Positions 59,309-64,000 of a stretch of 64,000 nucleotides of DNA are shown piece by piece. Source of the stretch: CAWBJP01 sp963789165. Its GTDB lineage: Bacteria > Actinomycetota > Acidimicrobiia > IMCC26256 > BP-133. The stretch spans positions 372,001 to 436,000 of the forward strand of contig CAWBJP010000010.1 in assembly GCA_963789165.1 (NCBI GenBank), given 5' to 3'. The translations under genes and the position numbers were made by a program. The stretch's first letter is position 1; every line of letters begins with the position of its first letter. The notes below the pieces were generated by a model, which saw only the letters and a list, made by a program, of their open reading frames with translations, was not told where the DNA came from and ran no database searches.

Positions 59309-60673
59309 ATGGTCACGGTCACTCAGGCATACCGGTTTGCACTGGATCCCTCACCGGCTCAGGTCCGGGCGTTGGCCAGTCACGTCGGAGCGGCCCGGTT
59401 CTGTTTCAACTGGGGCCTGTCGCTAGTGAAGAGCCGCCTCGACGAAACGGCCGGTGGAGCCGACCTCGTGGTGCCATGGTCCTTGCCGGCGTTGCGCCGG
59501 GAGTGGAATCAGGCCAAGACGGAGGTAGCCCCGTGGTGGGCTGAGAATTCCAAGGAGGCGTACTCGTCGGGCTTGGATGCACTGGCTAGGGCGCTGGCGA
59601 ACTTTTCGGACGGCAGGGCGGGTCGCCGACGTGGACGCCCTGCCGGCTTTCCGAGGTTCAAGAAGCGCGACCGGGGCGGCGAGTCGGTCCGATTCACGAC
59701 CGGAGCGATCCGAGTCGAGGCCGACCGCCACCACGTCACTCTCCCAAGGCTGGGAGCGATCCGCACCCACGAGTCCACCCGCAAGCTTGCCCGGCGGCTC
59801 GAGTCGGGCCAGGCCAGGATCCTTTCCGCCACCGTTCGACGAGTCGCCGGCCGGTGGTTCTGCTCCTTCACCGTCGAGGTCCACCGGGCTGAGCGACGCC
59901 CGGCCCATATCGGCGCCGGGGCAGCCCGGGTCGGGATCGACGTCGGTATCACCCGGCTGGCAGTGGTCGCAACACCGCAGGGGGAAATGGTGGCGGAGGT
60001 TACCAACCCCCGGGCGTTACGGAGAGCGCAAGTTCGGCTACGGCGAGCGGGTCGGAGACTGGCACGTTCCCAGCCCGGCTCGAAGCGCCGCTCCCGTAGA
60101 CGGTCGCGGCTGGTCCACCTCCACAGCCGAGTGAACAATGTCCGCCGTGACAGTCTGGCCAAGCTCACCACCACGCTTGCCTGCCGCCACGACATCATTG
60201 TCGTTGAGCACCTTCATGCCGAGGCCATGCGCCGAAGGGGAGGTGCCTACAAGAGGGGACTGAACCGGTCCCTGGCCGACGCCTCTCTCGCCGAGATCCG
60301 CCGGCTTCTCACCTATAAGTGCCTCTGGTACGGCTCCACCCTGGTCGAAGCCGAACCCTTCTACCTCTCCTCGAAGACCTGCTCAGCCTGCGGCACAGTC
60401 AGAACCACGCTGCGCCTCGACGAACGACACTGGGTCTGCGACACGTGCAACACACGGCATGACCGCGACGTCAATGCGGCGATCAATCTGGCCCGGCTCT
60501 CAGCAGGCCACGGTACCGGGAGTGGCCCGGGAACCGGCCGGTTCCAACCGGCGAACGGACGGGGACACAACCATAAGACCCGGCGGCGCCGGGCAGGTGT
60601 GGAAGAACCGTCAACCCCGCAGCCCTCCCGGCATCAGACGGGGACCGCCAATCCGCAAGGAACGGCTGCCTAA
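59309..60673 (+). CDS. TnpB (IS200/IS605 or IS607-type RNA-guided nuclease)
   Basis: The ATG at 59309 (a GTG at 59303 is possible) gives 454 residues: MVTVTQAYRFALDPSPAQVR, the N-terminal OrfB HTH, and a RuvC-like core with catalytic Asp in VGIDVGITRLAVVATP. Glu is in IIVVEHLHAEAMRRRGG and the last Asp in HDRDVNAAINLARL. The four-Cys zinc finger is KTCSACGTVRTTL and HWVCDTCNTRH. All nuclease residues are present, so it may be active with an omega RNA that would overlap its 3' end. No TnpA is beside it. It stands 50 bp to the right of the tRNA-Leu. Confidence 0.9.
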   Translation: MVTVTQAYRFALDPSPAQVRALASHVGAARFCFNWGLSLVKSRLDETAGGADLVVPWSLPALRREWNQAKTEVAPWWAENSKEAYSSGLDALARALANFSDGRAGRRRGRPAGFPRFKKRDRGGESVRFTTGAIRVEADRHHVTLPRLGAIRTHESTRKLARRLESGQARILSATVRRVAGRWFCSFTVEVHRAERRPAHIGAGAARVGIDVGITRLAVVATPQGEMVAEVTNPRALRRAQVRLRRAGRRLARSQPGSKRRSRRRSRLVHLHSRVNNVRRDSLAKLTTTLACRHDIIVVEHLHAEAMRRRGGAYKRGLNRSLADASLAEIRRLLTYKCLWYGSTLVEAEPFYLSSKTCSACGTVRTTLRLDERHWVCDTCNTRHDRDVNAAINLARLSAGHGTGSGPGTGRFQPANGRGHNHKTRRRRAGVEEPSTPQPSRHQTGTANPQGTAA

Positions 60674-60847
60674 TGGAGGTACAACTCCGCGAACTCTTGG
60701 GCAACGGTTCGAGTCCCTTCGCTCGGGTTTCGCGCGCGCAGCTGAGCACCCGATCCGCCGCCATGTGGGTGCCCGCACCGGCGTTGACAAGCATTGTTAT
60801 GGAAGAGCCCTTCACGAAATCGGGTCGGGGCCCCGATCCCGCGCATG

Positions 60848-63493
60848 TCACATCGACCGGGCGGGCTGCCGGTCACCTAGGGCGTAGCGCATGGTCACCA
60901 CCGTCTCCGGCGGGCCCCGGGTGATCTCCACTTCGTCCATGAGTGGTTCGATGATGGCCAGTCCCGGGACTCCATCACCAAGGCGGGAGCCATTCCGCCA
61001 CGGGCCGCGGTTCCGAACGGTGATGGAGATGTCGCCATCGCGGCGGCCGTTGAGTTCGAGGATCGTCGGGTCGCCAGCGGGGGCGTGGCGGACCACGTTG
61101 GCGCAGGCCTCACCGGTGGCGATGAGAACGTCGGAGATTTCCTCCTCGTTGGCGCCGCCTTCACGGAGCCAGCGGCGAACGACGTTCAGGAGGGGCTTCA
61201 GTGTCCCGGGCTGGGCCGGCAGCGAAAGCTGGAGCTCGTTTCCCAGGGCCAGATAGCGCACGGCGAGCAGGGCGGTGTCGTCCCGGCTGGTGCCCCCCAG
61301 CATCGCCCCGTCGAGGACGACATCGCAGACCTTGTCGCAGTCGAGGTGGCCGATCATGCAGCTCCGCAGCCTCTCCAGGCCGTCATCGAGCGGGAGCTGC
61401 CGTCCTTCGACGAGGCCGTCGGTGTAGAGCAGCAGAGTCGAGCCTGGTTCGATGGTGACGGTCGTGTTCGTGTAGCCGGCATCGGGAAAGGCGCCGAGGG
61501 GGAGGCCGGAGCCACCCTGGAGGAAATCCGCCCGTCCGTCGGGCCGACAAAGCAGCGGCGGAAGATGGCCGGCGTTGGCCATGGTCAGCTCGCCGGTGCC
61601 GGGATCGAAGACCCCGAAAACGAGCGTGGCCATATGGTCGGGGTTGTCGACTTCCGTGAGGAGTTCGTTGAGCTTTTCCAGGATGGCAGCCGGTTGCCGG
61701 CCGTCCCGGGCGTAGGCCCGGAGGGAATTGCGCAGCTGCCCCATGAGCGAAGCGGCGCGGATTCCCTTGCCGACGACGTCGCCCATGGCCAGACCCACCG
61801 TGCCGTCGGGGAGGGCGATGACGTCGTACCAGTCTCCGCCGATGTCGACCCCCGCGCCGCCCGGGAGGTAACGGGCGGTCATGTCCATGCCCGGGACGAG
61901 TGGCAGGCGATCGGGGAGGAGGCTGTGCTGGAGCATCTGGGCCGCGGCCTGCTGGGCGGCGAACACTTCGGCGTTCTCCGCCGCGGTGGCGATCCGCCGG
62001 GCGAGGACTTCGGCGAGGTCGAGGTCATCGCGATCGAGGTGACGGCCGGAGGAGCGCTGCATGATCAAGGTCATCGCCCCCACGATCCGGTCCTGGCCCG
62101 GCAGGGGGACGATGACGGCACTCGTCACGAGCGGCTGCTCCGAAGGTGACGCCGAAGGGTGGAGAGCGGGGGCGAGGCAGTCGAGGTCGGCGCTGCCCGG
62201 TTCGAGGAGCTCCGGGCGGCCGGTCCGTATCACCCGGAGGATCGGGTGATCCGACTCCTCCGGATCGAGGGCTGGCCCCTGGTCGTCGCCCGAGCACGAC
62301 GTCGGCTGTCCCCGCAGGACGGCCGCTGCCCGTCGTACCGACCCGCCGTCCTCCACGATATGGATGCAGCAGCCGTCGGCCAGGCGCGGTACCACCAGCT
62401 CCGGTACCTCGGTCAGCAAGGCAGCGAGGTCGAGGGACGTGGAGAGGAGCCGGCGCCCTGCCTCGGCCAGGATGGCGAGCCGCTGCCGCGCTTGCTCCTC
62501 TTGCTCCCGGGCCCGGCGTTCGGCGGCGTAGAGGCGGGCGTTCTGGACGGCCACGGCGGCGTGGGCGGCGATCCCGACGGCGATGCGTTCGTCCGATTCG
62601 CTGAAGCGCCCCACCTCGGCGTGTCCGAAGAAGAGCCCGCCGATGACGGTGCCCCGGGACACCACGGGCACAGCAAGGAAGCTGCCAAAGGTGTCGACCG
62701 GTACCCCCGACTGGCTGGAGCGAAGGTAGGAGTCCCCCGACTCATCCGAGACGTTGTAGAAGAAGGCCCCCAACTGGGCCGACGTCAGTTCCGTGGCCAC
62801 GTCGGTGGCTCGCTGCACGACATGGTCGAGTTCGAGGTCGGCGGCCAGCATCCGGCCCACCTCGTCCAACCGTTCGACGATTCGGGTCTCCTCCCGCAGG
62901 CGGGCTTCGGCCCGGCGGCGTTGGGCCAGGTGGGCCTCGTTGAGGCGCCAGTTGACCAGGCTGGCGAGGCTGATGCCGGTGATGAAGAAGGCGTGGATCC
63001 CCGCCCACTTCCACGGGTGGCTGATTGCCGCCGGGTGGTTGAAGACGGAACCGGGATCGAGGGCGCCGAAGATCCCGTGGTGGACGAAGACATAGCCGAC
63101 GGCGGCGAGAAAGGGCAGCCAATCCTGGTAGAGGGAGACGACGACCACCATGACAAAGAAGTGGAAATGCATCTCGATCAGTCCGCCGGAGAGATGCACG
63201 AGCACCGCCGACGACGACAGCAGGCCAAGCGCCGCCGCCACGGTGCGCATCCGGCGCCGAAGCCCGGGAATGCTGGCGATGACGGCGGCCGTCGGAACAA
63301 CCAGGCTTTCGGCCAGGCTGTGGACCAGCGAGAAGCCCATGGTCAGGGCGACGATCGGGATCACGGCCGAGTGGAGCCAGAGCAGCACCACCACGCCCCG
63401 ATGCCGACGGACCCACGACGCCTCCGGCAGGGTACCGCCCTGTGGCAGGAGGCCAAGGAGGCTTCGCCGCATACCGCTCTCTCCTATCGACAT
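60848..63493 (-). CDS. Membrane GAF-SpoIIE phosphatase with C-terminal anti-sigma-type kinase domain
   Basis: The ATG at 63493 opens an 881-residue protein. About six N-terminal TM helices (residues 35-175, including HFHFFVMVVVVSLYQDWLPF) precede a coiled segment and two GAF-like domains (residues 205-330 and 345-500). A PP2C/SpoIIE phosphatase domain has metal Asp in GVDIGGDWYDVIALPDGTVG, MGDVVGKGIRAASLMGQLR and GTSRDDTALLAVRYLA. A HATPase_c_2 kinase domain ends the protein (IATGEACANVVRHAPAGDPT, DGVPGLAIIEPLMDEVEITR). Such proteins both phosphorylate and dephosphorylate anti-sigma antagonists in partner-switching stress control. No anti-sigma partner is in the window. It diverges from the Crp-like gene across the 21-bp repeats. 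Confidence 0.92.
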   Translation of the reverse strand: MSIGESGMRRSLLGLLPQGGTLPEASWVRRHRGVVVLLWLHSAVIPIVALTMGFSLVHSLAESLVVPTAAVIASIPGLRRRMRTVAAALGLLSSSAVLVHLSGGLIEMHFHFFVMVVVVSLYQDWLPFLAAVGYVFVHHGIFGALDPGSVFNHPAAISHPWKWAGIHAFFITGISLASLVNWRLNEAHLAQRRRAEARLREETRIVERLDEVGRMLAADLELDHVVQRATDVATELTSAQLGAFFYNVSDESGDSYLRSSQSGVPVDTFGSFLAVPVVSRGTVIGGLFFGHAEVGRFSESDERIAVGIAAHAAVAVQNARLYAAERRAREQEEQARQRLAILAEAGRRLLSTSLDLAALLTEVPELVVPRLADGCCIHIVEDGGSVRRAAAVLRGQPTSCSGDDQGPALDPEESDHPILRVIRTGRPELLEPGSADLDCLAPALHPSASPSEQPLVTSAVIVPLPGQDRIVGAMTLIMQRSSGRHLDRDDLDLAEVLARRIATAAENAEVFAAQQAAAQMLQHSLLPDRLPLVPGMDMTARYLPGGAGVDIGGDWYDVIALPDGTVGLAMGDVVGKGIRAASLMGQLRNSLRAYARDGRQPAAILEKLNELLTEVDNPDHMATLVFGVFDPGTGELTMANAGHLPPLLCRPDGRADFLQGGSGLPLGAFPDAGYTNTTVTIEPGSTLLLYTDGLVEGRQLPLDDGLERLRSCMIGHLDCDKVCDVVLDGAMLGGTSRDDTALLAVRYLALGNELQLSLPAQPGTLKPLLNVVRRWLREGGANEEEISDVLIATGEACANVVRHAPAGDPTILELNGRRDGDISITVRNRGPWRNGSRLGDGVPGLAIIEPLMDEVEITRGPPETVVTMRYALGDRQPARSM

Positions 63494-63523
63494 ACGGCAG
63501 TGCAGACGGGTCCTGGGGTTCAG

Positions 63524-63579
63524 GTACGCTACCGTACGGCGAGCGTACGTTAGCGTACGAAGAGTGTACGATAGCGTAC
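63524..63579. promoter_or_regulatory. Three palindromic operators GTACGNTANCGTAC at exact 21-bp spacing
   Basis: The copies start at 63524 (GTACGCTACCGTACG), 63545 (GTACGTTAGCGTACG) and 63566 (GTACGATAGCGTAC). Each is a dyad with half-sites GTACG and CGTAC. The 21-bp period equals two helical turns, so bound dimers would lie on one face of the DNA. They fill the gap between the phosphatase start (63493) and the Crp-like start (63605). Control of both genes by one regulator, perhaps the Crp-like protein, is inferred. Confidence 0.75.
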
Positions 63580-63604
63580 ATGACTTGGCAAGGGAGCTGA
63601 AACG

Positions 63605-64000
63605 GTGAGGATCATGCTCGCACTCGAGCCCAAGGAGCGTGAGCGACTCCTCGCCGCCACCTCACCGGTCTCGCTGGAGTCCAAGCAGATCCTCCTCAAC
63701 GGTGGCGAACACATCGACACCGTCTACTTTCCCGACAACGCCGTCGTGTCGGTCCTCATCACCATGGACGACGGCGCCACCGTCGAAGTGGCCAATATCG
63801 GCAACGAGGGGATCGTCGGCGTCTCCGCCTTCCTGGGCGTCGACACCCTCGGCCCCCGGGAGTCCTATCAGGTCGAGGTCCCCGGTCAGGCCCGAGCCAT
63901 GGACGTCGCCACCTTCCTCAAGGCCGCCGGACGGGACCCGCTGCGGAGCCTCGTCGAGCATTACGTCCAGGCGCAGTTCATCCAGGTCGCCCAGCGGATG
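63605..64000 (+). CDS. Crp/Fnr-type cyclic-nucleotide-binding regulator, N-terminal part (runs off right edge)
   Basis: The GTG at 63605, after AAGGGAG, opens VRIMLALEPKERERLLAATS; the ATG at 63614 is also possible. The cNMP-binding beta-barrel is seen in NGGEHIDTVYFPDNAVVSVL, MDDGATVEVANIGNEGIVGV and SAFLGVDTLGPRESYQVEV, then the long C-helix begins. The canonical FGE...RAA phosphate-binding cassette is replaced by GNEGIVGVSAFLG, so cAMP binding is doubtful. The HTH would lie beyond the window. The 21-bp operators lie immediately upstream. Confidence 0.85.
   Translation, partial: MRIMLALEPKERERLLAATSPVSLESKQILLNGGEHIDTVYFPDNAVVSVLITMDDGATVEVANIGNEGIVGVSAFLGVDTLGPRESYQVEVPGQARAMDVATFLKAAGRDPLRSLVEHYVQAQFIQVAQRM

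Noticed and set aside
60690..60740. tRNA-like GGTTCGAGTCCC segment after tnpB
   Set aside because: The supposed T-arm does not pair and no acceptor or anticodon arm can be drawn; at most a remnant.

Overview
The window is high-GC DNA with actinobacterial gene content. It has a classical menaquinone pathway, an MprAB/PepD-like envelope-stress cluster, a SARP-type regulator, and a secreted protein built from GYW...FSFGDA repeats. I know that repeat mainly from Acidimicrobiia, so an acidimicrobial actinomycete is the best guess (inference; no rRNA or marker gene is present).

Region 1 (1-17687) is an extracellular contractile injection system (eCIS). The minus strand encodes a DUF4157 protein, sheath, tube, small assembly proteins, a second tube protein, a LysM protein and a VgrG-type spike that runs off the left edge. 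To the right on the same strand lie a DUF4255 tube terminator and an AAA+ ATPase, then a LuxR-type regulator. On the plus strand is a very large probable cargo protein whose C-terminal tip changes base composition. It is followed without a gap by two paralogous genes that look like immunity proteins. A single-span membrane protein diverges from the regulator.

Region 2 (17704-23014) holds menaquinone genes menD, a menH-like hydrolase, menC, menA and menB. A long inverted repeat fills the menB-menA gap. Region 3 (23169-34298) holds a cyclase/ATPase/TPR regulator, a methyltransferase-DNA glycosylase fusion with a frameshift, an HtrA-response regulator-kinase cluster, a cupredoxin, a GNAT acetyltransferase and a PLOD-like two-domain hydroxylase.

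Region 4 (34278-44971) is a formate dehydrogenase locus. The catalytic polypeptide has an in-frame UGA followed by a hairpin very like the E. coli fdhF SECIS, so it is probably a selenoprotein. It is fused to NuoE- and NuoF-like domains, while its N-terminal iron-sulfur module is a separate downstream gene. mobA and fdhD lie about 5 kb away, after a secreted phosphoesterase, a CPA2 antiporter and a sulfotransferase.

Region 5 (45026-47285) contains small genes: DUF1775, VOC, CGNR zinc finger and a secreted protein. Region 6 (47447-59218) is an integrated element of about 11.7 kb bounded by 43-bp copies of the 5' half of tRNA-Leu(UAG). It carries an integrase, an Xis-like protein, an XRE regulator, a replication-relaxation protein, an FtsK/TraD-like ATPase, a long palindrome that may be an origin, and a giant regulator broken by about eleven frameshifts. 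This layout matches an actinomycete integrative and conjugative element.

Region 7 (59309-64000) has a TnpB gene beside the intact tRNA-Leu, a membrane GAF-SpoIIE phosphatase, three operator-like palindromes spaced exactly 21 bp, and the start of a cyclic-nucleotide-binding regulator. Several single-base frameshifts fall in G/C runs of otherwise conserved genes. Some may be sequence errors, but their clustering in one gene of the element suggests real decay there.
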